Source of the DNA: Pigmentiphaga humi
GTDB taxonomy: Bacteria; Pseudomonadota; Gammaproteobacteria; Burkholderiales; Burkholderiaceae_B
DNA length: 64,000 nt
Reading direction: 5' to 3'
Assembly: GCF_900606115.1 (NCBI RefSeq)
Contig: NZ_UWPJ01000026.1
Coordinates: 62,001 to 126,000 of the forward strand
The notes under the pieces were generated by a model. It did no database searches, was not told the DNA's origin, and worked only from the letters and a program-made list of their open reading frames with translations. Numbering within the stretch: the first letter of the stretch is position 1; each line of letters starts with the position of its first letter. The translations under genes and the position numbers were made by a program. Shown in pieces: positions 1 to 10,626 of the stretch.

Positions 1-702
1 TTCGGCGACGAACCCGCGCTGATCGCCCGCCAGGCGCACGTGCCGGTCGCCATCCATCCGCGCCGGCTGCTGGCCGCCCGCGCGCTGCTGGCGCGCCACC
101 CCGAGATCGACGTCATTCTTGCCGACGACGGCCTGCAGCACCTGGCGCTCGGCCGCGACGTCGAGATCGTGATGCAGGACGAGCGCGGCGTGGGCAACGG
201 CCGGCTGCTGCCGGCCGGCCCCTTGCGCGAACCGGCCGCGCGGCTGCGCAGCGTCGATGCCATCGTCACCAACCGCAGCGGCGCCGAGGCCGCGCCGGAC
301 CGGGCCGCGCCCGCCGGCGTACGCGCCGTCGACATGCAGCTGGAGGTGCAGGACGCCTGGCGCCTGGCCGACGGCGCGCGCCGGCCGTTGGCCGAGCTGC
401 CGCGCACCGGCCGCATCGTCGCCGTCGCCGGCATCGGCAACCCGGCCCGCTTCGCCGCCACGCTGCGACGCGCCGGCCTGCCCCCCGATGAACTGGTGGC
501 GCTGCCCGACCACTACGACTACGCCCGCCTTCCCTTCCCGGACATCGCCGCCGATCTCATCCTCGTCACCGACAAGGACGCCGTAAAATGTGGCACTCTG
601 GACGACCCCCGCGTATGGGCCGTCAGCGTCTCGGCGCATCTGTCCGACCCCACCTTCTTCGACTGGCTGGAATCCCGACTCCATGGACACACGCCTGCTT
701 GA
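1..702 (+). CDS. lpxK: Tetraacyldisaccharide 4'-kinase, 3' part
   Basis: Phosphorylates the 4' position of the tetraacyl-disaccharide 1-phosphate lipid A precursor at the inner membrane, giving lipid IVA. The frame is open from base 1, so the N-terminal third with the P-loop lies outside the window and about 233 residues are visible. The visible part begins at the conserved GDEP segment and carries the LpxK signature ADDGLQH near visible residue 41. A late VTDKDAVK motif is also typical of the family. The stop lies 20 bases inside the next small gene, so the two are translationally linked. Lipid A (lpxK) and KDO (kdsB) functions grouped together are common in betaproteobacteria. Identity is sure; only the truncation by the window edge limits it. 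Confidence 0.95.
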   Translation, partial: FGDEPALIARQAHVPVAIHPRRLLAARALLARHPEIDVILADDGLQHLALGRDVEIVMQDERGVGNGRLLPAGPLREPAARLRSVDAIVTNRSGAEAAPDRAAPAGVRAVDMQLEVQDAWRLADGARRPLAELPRTGRIVAVAGIGNPARFAATLRRAGLPPDELVALPDHYDYARLPFPDIAADLILVTDKDAVKCGTLDDPRVWAVSVSAHLSDPTFFDWLESRLHGHTPA

Positions 703-877
703 CATCCTGGTCTGCCCCCTTTGCAAGGGCCCGCTGCAGCACGACCGCAGCGCCCGGCTCCTGACCTGCCGGGCCGACCGGCTCAGCTTCCCCGTTCGCG
801 ACGGCATCCCCGTCATGCTCGAATCCGAGGCCCAGCCCTGGCAAGGCGATACGAGCCCCGGCGCCGCTCATAGCTGA
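683..877 (+). CDS. Trm112 family small protein (YcaR-like)
   Basis: A 64-residue protein beginning [18 protein letters not shown], the classic start of the Trm112/UPF0434 family. Two Cys (CPLC) near residues 11-14 and a later Cys in LLTC resemble a degenerate zinc-ribbon. Family members act as small partner or activator proteins of methyltransferases in eukaryotes; the bacterial role between lpxK and kdsB is not established. The start at 683 overlaps the end of lpxK by 20 bases and the stop is 1 base before kdsB. A longer reading upstream would only be lpxK in another frame. The lpxK-ycaR-kdsB order is a well known arrangement. Confidence 0.9.
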   Translation: MDTRLLDILVCPLCKGPLQHDRSARLLTCRADRLSFPVRDGIPVMLESEAQPWQGDTSPGAAHS

Positions 878-878
878 T

Positions 879-1643
879 ATGGAATTCACCGCGCTCATTC
901 CCGCCCGCGCCGCCTCTACACGGCTGCCCGGCAAGATGCTGGCCGACATCGGCGGCCTGCCCATGGTGGTGCGGGTCGCGGGACAGGCGCGCGCCAGCGG
1001 CGCCGCCCGCGTGGTGGTCGCCACCGACGACGCGCGCATCCACGAGGCGGTCCGCGCCCACGGCTTCGACAGCCTGCTGACGCGGCCCGACCATCCCACC
1101 GGCACCGACCGCCTGGCCGAGGCCTGCGATGCGCTCGAACTGGACGACTCGCGCATCGTCGTCAACATCCAGGGCGACGAACCGCTGATCGATCCGGAAC
1201 TGGTCGCGCACGTGGCCCATACGCTGGCGCGCCACACCTCGGCCGCCATCGCCACCGCCGCCCACCCCATCGATACCGCCGACGAGCTGTTCAATCCCAA
1301 TTTCGTCAAGGTCGTCTGCGGCGCCGACGGCCACGCGCTGTACTTCTCGCGCGCCCCCATCCCGTGGGCCCGCGACGCCCTGGCCAGCGGCGAGAAAGTC
1401 TGCGCCGAAGGCCTGCCGGCGCTGCGCCACATCGGCATCTATGCCTACCGCGTGGGTTTCCTGCGCCGCTTTCCCACCTTGCCCCAGGGCCGCCTCGAGC
1501 GCTGGGAATCGCTGGAGCAACTGCGCGCGCTGGAGCATGGCTACGCCATCCAGGTGCACGTCACGCCGCAGGCCCCGGCCCCGGGGGTGGATACCCAGGC
1601 CGACCTGGATTTCGTACGCCGGCTGATCGCTGGAAAAGGCTGA
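879..1643 (+). CDS. kdsB: 3-deoxy-manno-octulosonate cytidylyltransferase (CMP-KDO synthetase)
   Basis: Activates KDO with CTP to CMP-KDO for attachment to lipid A in the inner core of LPS; cytoplasmic. The protein is 254 residues, the usual length. The N-terminal nucleotide-binding segment [13 protein letters not shown] lies at about residues 6-18, and [10 protein letters not shown] near residue 95 is the family signature. The start lies 1 base after the upstream stop, so lpxK, the Trm112 gene and kdsB form one transcript. The stop is followed by about 240 bases before adk. Confidence 0.96.
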   Translation: MEFTALIPARAASTRLPGKMLADIGGLPMVVRVAGQARASGAARVVVATDDARIHEAVRAHGFDSLLTRPDHPTGTDRLAEACDALELDDSRIVVNIQGDEPLIDPELVAHVAHTLARHTSAAIATAAHPIDTADELFNPNFVKVVCGADGHALYFSRAPIPWARDALASGEKVCAEGLPALRHIGIYAYRVGFLRRFPTLPQGRLERWESLEQLRALEHGYAIQVHVTPQAPAPGVDTQADLDFVRRLIAGKG

Positions 1644-1703
1644 TAAAAGACCGATTTGACCGCGCTGGCGCGCTTGAGGTAAGTTTCCGACAGTCACGCC
1701 TGA

Positions 1704-2534
<831 letters not shown>

Positions 2535-2643
2535 CCGCACCGGGCGGCGCCAGGCGCCGCCCACGCAGACGGACGCCAAGCCTCGCCTGCGCTCGATCGT
2601 TTTTTGTTTGCCCCGCAGTTGATGAACACGGTTTCGCAGTGAG

Positions 2644-2678
2644 AAAGGCCGGCCCGCAAGCCGGCCTTTCCCGCCACC
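2644..2678 (+). terminator. Hairpin after adk
   Basis: A perfect 10-bp stem (AAAGGCCGGC / GCCGGCCTTT, 2644-2653 and 2660-2669) with a 6-base loop lies 110 bases after the adk stop and ahead of hppA. The run of T is only three bases and is part of the stem, so this is a likely but not classical intrinsic terminator. It could work in either direction. Confidence 0.55.
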
Positions 2679-2781
2679 AGTCATGGGAGCCTCGCGGCTC
2701 CTGAAAGGGGACCGCCTTGCGCAATTCCGCCCATCCGGGCGGGTCAACGCTCAGGCGCGTAGTCAAAAAAGGAGGAGATGC

Positions 2782-4857
2782 ATGGCAACCGGTCTGCTAT
2801 TCGCGCTCGTATGCGGCCTTCTGGCCGTGGCTTTCGGCGCTGTTTCCACCCGCTGGATCCTGAAACAGGAAAGCGGCAACGCCCGCATGGCCGAGATCGC
2901 CTCGGCCATCCAGCAGGGCGCACAAGCCTATCTCGCCAGACAGTACTCGACCATCGCCGTCGTCGGCGTCGTGCTGTTCGTCGTGATCGGCCTGGTGCCC
3001 GGCCTGGGCTGGCCCTGCGCAGTCGGTTTCGCGATCGGCGCGGTGCTCTCCGGCGCCGCGGGCTTCATCGGCATGAACGTATCGGTGCGGGCCAACGTGC
3101 GCACCGCGCAGGCCGCCACGCAAGGGCTGAACCAGGCGCTCACCGTGGCCTTCCGCGGCGGCGCCATCACCGGCATGCTGGTGGTGGGGCTGGGGCTGAC
3201 CGGCATCACCGTGCTGCTGTGGTTTCTGCTGACCACCGGGCTTGGCGCCGTAGGCGACGGCAGCCTGCACGACCGGCTGCAGCCGTTGATCGGGCTGGCC
3301 TTCGGCTCGTCGCTGATCTCCATCTTCGCGCGCCTGGGCGGCGGCATCTTTACCAAGGGCGCGGACGTCGGCGCCGACTTGGTGGGCAAGGTCGAGGCCG
3401 GCATTCCCGAGGACGACCCGCGCAACCCCGCGGTGATCGCCGACAACGTGGGCGACAACGTCGGCGACTGCGCCGGCATGGCGGCCGACCTGTTCGAAAC
3501 CTATGCCGTCACCCTGGTCGCCACCATGCTGCTGGGCTCGCTGATCATCGAGGTGGCGCCGCTGCAAGCCGTGCTCTACCCGCTGGTGCTGGGCGGCTTT
3601 TCCATCATCGCCTCCATCCTCGGCTGCATGGCCGTCAAGGCCAGCCCCGGCAAGCGCATCATGAGCGCCCTCTACCGCGGCCTGATCGTCGCCGGGATAC
3701 TGGCGCTGGTGGCCTTTTATCCGCTTACGGCCTGGGTCTTCGGCGACACGCCGCTGGGCGACAGCGGCAGCGTCGGCCGGCTCTACGGCAGCAGCGTGGT
3801 CGGGCTGGTGCTGACCGGGCTGCTGGTGTGGATCACCGAGTACTACACCGGGACCGAATACAAGCCGGTCCGCTACGTGGCGCAGGCGTCCACCACCGGC
3901 CACGGCACCAACATCATCGCCGGCCTGGCGGTGTCGATGAAATCCACCGCCGCGCCGGTCATCCTGGTGTGCCTGGCGATCTACGCCGCCTATACCCTGG
4001 CGGGCCTCTACGGCATCGCCATCGCCGCGACCGCCATGCTGTCCATGGCCGGCATCATCGTCGCGCTGGACGCCTATGGCCCCATCACCGACAACGCCGG
4101 CGGCATCGCCGAAATGGCGCAAATGCCGGAATCGGTGCGCAACATCACCGACCCGCTGGATGCCGTGGGCAACACCACCAAGGCGGTCACCAAGGGCTAC
4201 GCCATCGGCTCGGCAGGCCTGGCGGCACTGGTGCTGTTCGCCGACTTCACCCATGCGCTGGAGCACCTCGGCAAGAACGTGAATTTCTCGCTGGCCGAGC
4301 CGGCCGTGATCATCGGCCTGTTCATCGGCGGACTCATCCCCTTCCTGTTCGCCGCCATGGCCATGGAAGCCGTGGGCCGCGCGGCCGGCTCGGTGGTGGT
4401 CGAGGTCCGGCGCCAGTTCCACGAAATACCCGGCATCATGGAAGGCACCGCCAAGCCCGAATACGGCAAGGCCGTCGACATGCTGACCCGCGCGGCCATC
4501 AAGGAAATGATGCTCCCCTCGGCCCTGCCGGTCATCGTGCCCATCCTGCTCGCGCTGATCATCGGCGCGCTGATGGGCGGGGAATCGGCGCGCATGGCCG
4601 TGGGCGGCATGCTGATGGGCGCCATCGTGACCGGCCTGTTCGTGGCGATCTCGATGTGCACGGGCGGCGGCGCCTGGGACAACGCCAAAAAGTACATCGA
4701 GGAAGGCAACCACGGCGGCAAGGGCTCGGAATCCCATAAAGCCGCAGTAACCGGCGACACCGTCGGCGACCCCTACAAAGATACCGCCGGCCCGGCCATC
4801 AACCCGCTGATCAAGATCGTCAACATCGTCGCACTGCTGCTGGTGCCGCTGCTCTAG
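2782..4857 (+). CDS. hppA: K+-independent proton-pumping membrane pyrophosphatase
   Basis: Integral membrane enzyme that couples PPi hydrolysis to H+ export. The protein has 691 residues with about 16 hydrophobic segments. The catalytic loop [11 protein letters not shown] starts at about residue 195 and is followed by the Asp-rich [13 protein letters not shown] second catalytic loop near the C-terminus contains [13 protein letters not shown] and [13 protein letters not shown]. The GNTTKAVT motif near residue 463 has Lys where K+-dependent enzymes have Ala, which in this family marks K+-independent H+ pumps. The start at 2782 has a strong AAGGAGGAG ribosome site; the upstream in-frame ATG at 2683 has none. 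It is a single-gene unit followed by a dispersed repeat. Confidence 0.95.
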   Translation: MATGLLFALVCGLLAVAFGAVSTRWILKQESGNARMAEIASAIQQGAQAYLARQYSTIAVVGVVLFVVIGLVPGLGWPCAVGFAIGAVLSGAAGFIGMNVSVRANVRTAQAATQGLNQALTVAFRGGAITGMLVVGLGLTGITVLLWFLLTTGLGAVGDGSLHDRLQPLIGLAFGSSLISIFARLGGGIFTKGADVGADLVGKVEAGIPEDDPRNPAVIADNVGDNVGDCAGMAADLFETYAVTLVATMLLGSLIIEVAPLQAVLYPLVLGGFSIIASILGCMAVKASPGKRIMSALYRGLIVAGILALVAFYPLTAWVFGDTPLGDSGSVGRLYGSSVVGLVLTGLLVWITEYYTGTEYKPVRYVAQASTTGHGTNIIAGLAVSMKSTAAPVILVCLAIYAAYTLAGLYGIAIAATAMLSMAGIIVALDAYGPITDNAGGIAEMAQMPESVRNITDPLDAVGNTTKAVTKGYAIGSAGLAALVLFADFTHALEHLGKNVNFSLAEPAVIIGLFIGGLIPFLFAAMAMEAVGRAAGSVVVEVRRQFHEIPGIMEGTAKPEYGKAVDMLTRAAIKEMMLPSALPVIVPILLALIIGALMGGESARMAVGGMLMGAIVTGLFVAISMCTGGGAWDNAKKYIEEGNHGGKGSESHKAAVTGDTVGDPYKDTAGPAINPLIKIVNIVALLLVPLL

Positions 4858-4916
4858 CCCGTCCAGCATTCCCCTGGCGGCATAGTCGTCACCCACGAAG
4901 CAGGTTGGGGTGAGAT

Positions 4917-5132
4917 CCAGGGCACGGCGGATCCGGCTCCGCCGGTCCGGGTAGTGCCGCCCCTTGAGGGGCGCCCAAAGGGCGTAGGGGTGGGCTTCCC
5001 CTTCCAGTCCGCCGGTTTCGCCCACTGGGCCCGGCGCCGGGCCGCCCCAAGGCGGGCCCAGGCCCCCTCGGGGGGCTGCCGCGCAGCGGCTGGGGGCCCA
5101 CCATTCGGGGCACGCGTCAGCGCGTAGGGGGG
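4917..5132 (-). repeat. Dispersed GC-rich intergenic repeat, copy 1
   Basis: Positions 4917-4953 and 5024-5132 match the reverse complement of 26598-26753 almost base for base. The shared parts include GGCGGATCCGGCTCCGCC and a long block around GGCCCAGGCCCCCTCGGGGG. Copy 1 carries about 70 extra bases (4954-5023) between the two conserved parts. The repeat is rich in internal palindromes and lies between the convergent hppA and murJ genes. It explains the spurious open frames seen here. Similar elements are common between genes in Bordetella and Achromobacter, from memory. Confidence 0.75.
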
Positions 5133-6679
5133 GGTCTCATATAATCCTTCGCCCGGAAGCCCAGCGCCAACAGCACCCCGAAATACGCGGCCGCCGCGCC
5201 GGCTATCACCGCCAGCAGCAGGCCCACGCGCAGCCAGGCGTGCGTCTGGAGCGCCAGCCAGTCGATGCGCAGCTGGCAGGCCCACAGGGTTGCCCCCATC
5301 GCCGCCAGCGCGCCGGCCAGCCGCAACAGGAACACCGGCCAGCCCGGCGCCGGCACGTAGACCCCGCGCCGGCGCAACCCCACCAGCAGCGCCAGCGTAT
5401 TGACGCAGGCCCCCAGCCCGATGGACAACGCCAGCCCCGCATGCTGGAGCCAGGGCACGAACACCAGGTTCATGCACTGCGTGACCACCAGCACCGCCAG
5501 CGCGATCTTGACCGGCGTGCGGATGTCCTGGCGGGCATAGAAGCCCGGCGCGAGGATTTTCACCGCAAGCAGGCCGAGCAGCCCGACCGAATAGGCAATT
5601 ACCGCCATCCTGGTCTGCGCCACGTCGGCGGCGCTGAAGGCGCCATAGTGGAACAGCGTGCTGACCAGCCCTTCCGACAACAGCGCGAGCCCGGCGCATG
5701 CCGGCAATCCCAGCAGCAGCGTCAGCCGCAGCCCCCAATCGAGCAAGGCGCTGTATTCATCCGCACGCCCGGCCGCATGCGCCTGCGACAGGCTGGGCAG
5801 CAACACGGTACTGAGCGCGATGCCCAGCAGCGCCGTGGGAAACTCCATGAGCCGGTCCGCGAATGACAGCCAGCTCACGCTGCCCGGAGCCAGCCACGTG
5901 GCGATATTGGTATTGATCAGCAAAGAAATCTGGGCCACCGATACGCCGACGATGGCCGGCAGCATCTGCCGCAGGATGCGCCGCACGAACGGATCGGCCC
6001 AAGCCTGCCGCAGCCGCAGTCCGATGCGCGGGCACAGCCCGATCCGCGCCAGCGCGGCGAACTGCACCGCCAGTTGCGCCACGCCGCCCGCCATCACGCC
6101 CACCGCCAGGGCGTGGACCGGCACCTCCAGATGCGGAGCCAGCCACAGGCTGGCGCCGATCATGGACAGGTTGAGCAATACCGGCGTAAACGCCGGCACC
6201 GCGAAATTGCGCCAGGTATTGAGCACGCCCGAGGCGAACGCCACCAGCGACATGCACAGGATGTACGGGAACATCACCCGGGTCATCCAGACCGCCGACT
6301 GGAAATCGGCCGCCCGCTCCGCCTCGCGCAACCCGCTGCCGATGGCGCTGACGACCCACGGCGCGCCCAGCACTCCCAGCGCCGTCACCGCCATCAGCAC
6401 GAAAGTGAGCACCGAGGCGACGTGGTCGAGCAGCTCGCGCGTGGTTTCCGGCGCGTGCCGGTTCTTGGCCTCGCCCAGGATGGGCACGAAAGCCTGGGCG
6501 AACGCCCCTTCGGCGAACAGGCGCCGCAGCAGATTGGGAATGCGGAACGCGACCCAGAAAGCGTCGGTCAGGCTGCCCGCGCCGAACGCCCGTGCGATCA
6601 GCACGTCGCGCACCAGGCCGGTCACGCGGGACAACAGGGTAAAACTACTGACAGTGGCCGCGGCGCGCAGCAGATTCAT
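5117..6679 (-). CDS. murJ: Lipid II flippase MurJ
   Basis: Flips lipid II across the inner membrane during peptidoglycan synthesis (MviN/MurJ, MOP superfamily). The protein is 520 residues, the normal length, with about 14 hydrophobic segments. The N-terminus MNLLRAAATVSSFTLLSRVTGLVRD is typical; the conserved Arg and Asp of TGLVRD lie near residues 20-25. GSLTDAFWVAFRIPNLLRR and FAEGAFAQAFVP are further hallmarks. It diverges from rpsT, a neighbour arrangement found in many betaproteobacteria. Its 3' end runs into the edge of the dispersed repeat. Start chosen by homology at 6679. Confidence 0.96.
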   Translation of the reverse strand: MNLLRAAATVSSFTLLSRVTGLVRDVLIARAFGAGSLTDAFWVAFRIPNLLRRLFAEGAFAQAFVPILGEAKNRHAPETTRELLDHVASVLTFVLMAVTALGVLGAPWVVSAIGSGLREAERAADFQSAVWMTRVMFPYILCMSLVAFASGVLNTWRNFAVPAFTPVLLNLSMIGASLWLAPHLEVPVHALAVGVMAGGVAQLAVQFAALARIGLCPRIGLRLRQAWADPFVRRILRQMLPAIVGVSVAQISLLINTNIATWLAPGSVSWLSFADRLMEFPTALLGIALSTVLLPSLSQAHAAGRADEYSALLDWGLRLTLLLGLPACAGLALLSEGLVSTLFHYGAFSAADVAQTRMAVIAYSVGLLGLLAVKILAPGFYARQDIRTPVKIALAVLVVTQCMNLVFVPWLQHAGLALSIGLGACVNTLALLVGLRRRGVYVPAPGWPVFLLRLAGALAAMGATLWACQLRIDWLALQTHAWLRVGLLLAVIAGAAAAYFGVLLALGFRAKDYMRPPPTR

Positions 6680-6798
6680 GAATGCCCTTCTTGCGCGCGG
6701 CGCCCCGCGCGAGTATGTTCGTCTGCCCGGCGCGGGCGGCGCAAAACAGCCGTGCGCGGGCCCCTATGTGGTTTTTGCAGGGACGCCACCACATGGCA

Positions 6799-6827
6799 TT
6801 GATTTTATAGCCATTTGCGGCTATAGT
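6799..6827 (+). promoter_or_regulatory. Likely sigma-70 promoter of rpsT
   Basis: TTGATT (6799-6804) and TATAGT (6822-6827) are spaced by 17 bases, a good sigma-70 match in an AT-rich patch. Transcription would start about 65 bases before the rpsT start codon. An inverted repeat TATAGCC / GGCTATA (6806-6812, 6819-6825) overlaps the promoter. Inferred from sequence only. Confidence 0.6.
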
Positions 6828-6898
6828 CTCTGGCTTTGCGAAGCTCCTGCCCCGCGTATCAGCAAGACGTGTCTTCGCCCTACTGAAACGGAATTTTC

Positions 6899-7162
6899 AT
6901 GGCCAATACCGCCCAAGCACGTAAGCGCGCCCGCCAAGCAGTGGTCCGCAACAAGCACAACTCCAGCCTGCGCTCGATGCTGCGCACCTCGATCAAGCGC
7001 GTTCGCCAGGCGATCGCCGCTGGCGACAAGAGCGCCGCCACGGATGTGCTGCAAAAGGCCACCAGCGTCATCGACCGCGTCGCCGACAAGAAGATCATCC
7101 ACAAGAACAAGGCTGCCCGCCACAAGAGCCGCCTGGCCTCCGCCGTCAAGGCTCTGGCCTGA
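6899..7162 (+). CDS. rpsT: 30S ribosomal protein S20
   Basis: Small-subunit ribosomal protein that binds the 5' domain of 16S rRNA. The 87-residue, Lys/Arg-rich protein begins [13 protein letters not shown], the standard S20 start. It ends with the conserved [18 protein letters not shown] helix. Monocistronic, divergent from murJ, with a good upstream promoter and a downstream hairpin. Confidence 0.97.
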   Translation: MANTAQARKRARQAVVRNKHNSSLRSMLRTSIKRVRQAIAAGDKSAATDVLQKATSVIDRVADKKIIHKNKAARHKSRLASAVKALA

Positions 7163-7249
7163 GGATCATCCGGGCCTGGCAGCAGGCCTGAACCGCGCGT
7201 TCCTGCTCGCGCCCAGCGGATCTCCGCAGCGCCGGCACTACGCTCCACG

Positions 7250-7288
7250 AACCAGCCCGACAGGCACCTCCTGGCCGGCTGGTTTTGT
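7250..7288 (+). terminator. Terminator after rpsT
   Basis: AACCAGCC (7250-7257) pairs with GGCTGGTT (7277-7284) over a 19-base loop. TTG follows immediately, 88 bases after the rpsT stop. A plausible intrinsic terminator with a short T run. Confidence 0.5.
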
Positions 7289-7336
7289 GCGTCTGCACGT
7301 TTCCTCTCACAACGGCAAGACCCGAAAACGAGAACG

Positions 7337-7360
7337 TAAAAAAAGCCGCAGTGGGCGGCT
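7337..7360 (-). terminator. Intrinsic terminator of the DUF3579 gene
   Basis: Read on the minus strand, AGCCGC pairs with GCGGCT (7355-7360 with 7344-7349) and is followed directly by a run of six to seven T. The first stem base is also the last base of the DUF3579 stop codon, so the terminator abuts the gene. Confidence 0.7.
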
Positions 7361-7683
7361 CAGGTTCCGTCGGGCTTGACCGGTTTCTCGGGTATGAGAC
7401 AAGCCTCGATCGTGCGCAAGTCGTTGTCGCGCGCGAAGTCATGCACGAACTGCCAGGCCAGCGGCTCGAGCGCGCGCAGGCGCTCGTCGACCATCACCGA
7501 TTTCACGCCGTCCACGAAAGTGGGCACGACGTAAGGCGAATAGGTATAGGGACTGGCCACGCTGCCCTTGGGCCGGAACGGAGACATCACGCCAGCCAGC
7601 CGCTCGGCCCAATCGCTGGGACGGAACTTGCTGCCGCTGGAGGTGATGCCCTGGATAATGAACTGCTTGACGCTTTCAGCCAT
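7360..7683 (-). CDS. DUF3579 family protein
   Basis: A 107-residue protein beginning MAESVKQFIIQGITSSGSKF, followed by RPSDWAERLAGVMS and PYVVPTFVDGVKSVMVD. I recognise this as the DUF3579 family, small conserved proteins of betaproteobacteria with no known function. No signal peptide or membrane segment. The frame continues open upstream, but homologous proteins start at this Met (7683). Divergent from argF across a 448-base region with a dyad. In relatives it often neighbours rpsT and argF, which suggests conserved synteny rather than a shared pathway. Confidence 0.85.
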   Translation of the reverse strand: MAESVKQFIIQGITSSGSKFRPSDWAERLAGVMSPFRPKGSVASPYTYSPYVVPTFVDGVKSVMVDERLRALEPLAWQFVHDFARDNDLRTIEACLIPEKPVKPDGT

Positions 7684-8131
7684 CGTCGATGAGCGGAAGC
7701 AAATCCGCGGTGAAGGGGTCTCGTGAACCCGGTGAAACATGGGAGCCCGGCGCGAAGCGCAAGGCCTCGCATCGACCATTTCTTCAATCGTTCGGGATGA
7801 CGATTGAAATACCGGCGCGCCAGGGTGGCAAGCGCAGCCGGAACGGGCGATACCCCGGAAGGACAGCTCGCCATTGTAGCCCACCGCCCCGCCTTCGCTC
7901 CACCCTACGCCCCGTTCCGGCAATGCCTGCGCCCAGGTGGCTTGCTGTCACAGGCCTCGGGTATCATTGGTTCTTTCCGCGAAAACGCGCCGATCGCGCT
8001 GCAAGCACGCAGCCCCAGCCATCTTCCGGCTGGCGCCGCCGGCCTTGCGGCCAGAAACGGAGGGCAGGCAATACACCCAGCCGGTGCCGCGGCACCGCCC
8101 GTCGGATCGGCCACACCTGTCAGAGGCGCGC
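7684..8131. other. Divergent intergenic region with a 9-bp dyad
   Basis: 448 bases between the DUF3579 gene (leftward) and argF (rightward). No convincing gene. It holds a perfect inverted repeat TTCAATCGT / ACGATTGAA (7783-7791 and 7800-7808, 8-base spacer) about 100 bases upstream of the DUF3579 start. The dyad could be an operator or the stem of a leader hairpin. A TATCAT hexamer near 7962 is a possible -10 for argF, about 165 bases before the start codon, but no clear -35 accompanies it. Confidence 0.5.
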
Positions 8132-9079
8132 ATGAACGCACCCCAGCCCAACTCGAAAACGCTTCCGCCCCTGCGCCACTTCCTGCAATTCAACGATTTC
8201 ACCCGCGACGAAATCGAGTACGTCTTCGCGCGGGCCGCGATCATCAAGCGCAAATTCAAGAACTACGAACCGCACTTCACCCTGAGCGACCGCACCCTGG
8301 CCATGGTCTTCGAAAAGGCCAGCACCCGCACCCGCGTCTCGTTCGAAGCCGGCATGTACCAGCTGGGCGGCTCGGTCATCCACCTCACCACCGGCGACTC
8401 CCAACTGGGCCGCTCCGAGCCCATCGAAGATTCGGCCAGGGTCATCTCGCGCATGGTCGACCTGATCATGATCCGCACCTACGAGCAGACCAAGCTCGAA
8501 TGCTTCGCCGCCAACTCGCGCGTGCCGGTCATCAACGGCCTGACCAACGAGTTCCACCCGTGCCAGATCCTGGCCGACATCTTCACCTACATCGAGCACT
8601 GCGGCTCGATCCAGGGCAAGACCGTGGCCTGGGTGGGCGATTCCAACAACATGTGCAACACCTGGCTGCAGGCCGCCGAACTGCTCGACTTCAACCTGCA
8701 CGTCTCCACCCCGCCCGGCTACGAACTCGAGCCCGAACGCGCCGGCATCTTCAGCGCCGAACGCCTCGAACAGTTCGCCGACCCCATGGACGCCTGCCGC
8801 GGCGCCCACCTGGTCACCACCGACGTCTGGACCAGCATGGGCTTCGAGGCCGAAAACGAAGAACGCCGCGCCGCCTTCGCCGACTGGTGCGTCGACAGCG
8901 ACATGATGGCCATCGCCGACCCCAGCGCCGTCTTCATGCACTGCCTGCCCGCCCACCGCGGCGAAGAAGTCACCGCCGAAGTCATCGACGGCCCGCAAAG
9001 CGTGGTCTGGGACGAAGCCGAGAACCGCATGCACGTGCAGAAGGCGCTGATGGAATTCCTGCTGGTGGGGAAACAGTAG
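8132..9079 (+). CDS. argF: Ornithine carbamoyltransferase
   Basis: Forms citrulline from ornithine and carbamoyl phosphate in arginine biosynthesis. The 315-residue protein has the carbamoyl-phosphate motif STRTR at about residues 63-67, HPCQILAD near residue 142 and the ornithine-site HCLPAHRG near residue 270. The start MNAPQPNSKTLPPLRHFLQ at 8132 follows a GAGGCG ribosome site; longer frames upstream are not homologous. argG follows 205 bases downstream, so consecutive steps of the pathway are adjacent but separated by a hairpin. Confidence 0.96.
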   Translation: MNAPQPNSKTLPPLRHFLQFNDFTRDEIEYVFARAAIIKRKFKNYEPHFTLSDRTLAMVFEKASTRTRVSFEAGMYQLGGSVIHLTTGDSQLGRSEPIEDSARVISRMVDLIMIRTYEQTKLECFAANSRVPVINGLTNEFHPCQILADIFTYIEHCGSIQGKTVAWVGDSNNMCNTWLQAAELLDFNLHVSTPPGYELEPERAGIFSAERLEQFADPMDACRGAHLVTTDVWTSMGFEAENEERRAAFADWCVDSDMMAIADPSAVFMHCLPAHRGEEVTAEVIDGPQSVVWDEAENRMHVQKALMEFLLVGKQ

Positions 9080-9091
9080 CCCCCTGCCCGC

Positions 9092-9110
9092 TTACGCCCT
9101 TTGGGCGTAA
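9092..9110 (+). terminator. Hairpin after argF
   Basis: TTACGCCC / GGGCGTAA form a perfect 8-bp stem with a TTT loop, 12 bases after the argF stop. No T run follows, so it may be a weak terminator or a transcript-stabilising stem in an argF-argG message. Confidence 0.4.
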
Positions 9111-9284
9111 CATTGCTACAATAATAGATCGTCCTTTTCAGGCCGGGGGACGAAGCACGATCCTGGGCACCCAAGCGCCGCGGCACCCAGCCGCCGCGCC
9201 ACACCCTGCCCGGTGACCTCCACCGGCCCGCAAGCCGCACCGCGAACGCCCACCCGCGGGGCCGTCCATGTCCTGGGAACCTCA

Positions 9285-10514
9285 ATGAGCGAAGTAAAGA
9301 AGGTCGTACTTGCCTACTCGGGCGGCCTCGACACATCCGTGATCCTGAAATGGCTGCAGGACACCTATCAGTGCGAAATCGTCACCTTCACCGCCGACAT
9401 CGGCCAGGGTGAAGAACTCGACCCCGCGCGCGCCAAAGCCCTCAAGTTCGGCATCAAGCCGGAAAACATCTTCATCGACGACCTGCGCGAAGAATTCGTG
9501 CGCGACTTCGTCTTCCCGATGTTCCGCGCCAACACCATCTACGAAGGCGAATACCTGCTGGGCACCTCCATCGCCCGCCCGCTGATCGCCAAGCGCCAGA
9601 TCGAAATCGCCCGCCAGGCCGGCGCAGAAGCCGTCTCGCACGGCGCCACCGGCAAAGGCAACGACCAGGTCCGCTTCGAACTCGGCTACTACGCGCTCGA
9701 ACCCGGCATCAAGGTCATCGCCCCGTGGCGCGAATGGGACCTGCTCTCGCGCGAAAAACTGCTGGCCTATGCCGAAGCGGCCGGCATCCCGATCGAGATG
9801 AAGCACAAGCAAGGCGGCGCGCCCTACTCCATGGACGCCAACCTGCTGCACATCAGCTACGAAGGCCGCCACCTCGAAGACCCCAAGTCCGAGGCCGAAG
9901 AATCCATGTGGCGCTGGACCGTCGCGCCCGAAGCGGCCCCCGATGCCCCCGAATACCTGGACATCGAATACGAACAGGGCGACATCGTCGCCTTGAACGG
10001 CAAGCGCATGAGCCCGGCCGAAGTGCTGACCGAGCTGAACGCCCTCGGCGGCAAGCACGGCATCGGCCGCCTCGACCTGGTCGAGAACCGCTACGTCGGC
10101 ATGAAATCACGCGGCTGCTACGAAACCCCGGGGGGCACGATCATGCTGCGCGCCCACCGCGCCATCGAATCGATCACGCTGGACCGCGAAGTCGCCCACC
10201 TCAAGGACGACCTGATGCCGCGCTACGCCAGCCTGATCTACAACGGCTACTGGTGGAGCCCCGAGCGCCGGGCGCTGCAGGTCCTGATCGACCATACCCA
10301 GCAGGCGGTCAACGGCTGGGTGCGCGTCAAGCTGTACAAGGGCAACGTCTACACCGTCGCGCGCGATTCCAAGAACACCCTGTTCGACCAGACCATCGCG
10401 ACCTTCGACGACGACGGCGGCGCCTACGACCAAGCTGATGCCGGCGGCTTCATCAAGCTCAACGCGCTGCGCATGCGCATCGCCGAGAACGCCCGCCGCC
10501 AGCGCGGCGGCTGA
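9285..10514 (+). CDS. argG: Argininosuccinate synthase
   Basis: ATP-dependent condensation of citrulline with aspartate. The 409-residue protein has the N-type ATP pyrophosphatase P-loop AYSGGLDTS at residues 10-18. [13 protein letters not shown] lies near residue 117 and [11 protein letters not shown] near residue 177. The length and N-terminus match the shorter (about 400 residue) class, not the 447-residue E. coli form. The start [14 protein letters not shown] at 9285 is set by homology; the frame is open further upstream without similarity. It ends at a strong hairpin. Confidence 0.96.
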   Translation: MSEVKKVVLAYSGGLDTSVILKWLQDTYQCEIVTFTADIGQGEELDPARAKALKFGIKPENIFIDDLREEFVRDFVFPMFRANTIYEGEYLLGTSIARPLIAKRQIEIARQAGAEAVSHGATGKGNDQVRFELGYYALEPGIKVIAPWREWDLLSREKLLAYAEAAGIPIEMKHKQGGAPYSMDANLLHISYEGRHLEDPKSEAEESMWRWTVAPEAAPDAPEYLDIEYEQGDIVALNGKRMSPAEVLTELNALGGKHGIGRLDLVENRYVGMKSRGCYETPGGTIMLRAHRAIESITLDREVAHLKDDLMPRYASLIYNGYWWSPERRALQVLIDHTQQAVNGWVRVKLYKGNVYTVARDSKNTLFDQTIATFDDDGGAYDQADAGGFIKLNALRMRIAENARRQRGG

Positions 10515-10569
10515 GCCCGGCCGCCCGGTTGGGCATCACGCGCCCGGCAACGGGCGCGCCGTGACCACG

Positions 10570-10603
10570 ATCGGCGGCCCCATGGGCCGCCGATTGCGTT
10601 TTC
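10570..10603 (+). terminator. Terminator after argG
   Basis: Perfect 11-bp stem (ATCGGCGGCCC / GGGCCGCCGAT, 10570-10580 and 10584-10594) with a CAT loop, followed by TGCGTTTT. It lies 55 bases after argG and just before the amidotransferase gene. Confidence 0.65.
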
Positions 10604-10626
10604 CGCCCTTCCCCCGCCGCATCGCC

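Noticed and set aside
2797-5025. Long open frame on the minus strand opposite hppA, with no stops for 742 codons
   Set aside because: Antisense shadow of hppA: high GC favours long open frames. It reads as His/Gln/Arg/Gly-rich nonsense with no family, while the plus strand encodes a complete pyrophosphatase.
4889-5113. Short open frames of the type MPRMVGPQPLRGSPPRG
   Set aside because: They are translations of the dispersed GC-rich repeat, also seen at 26598-26753, not proteins.
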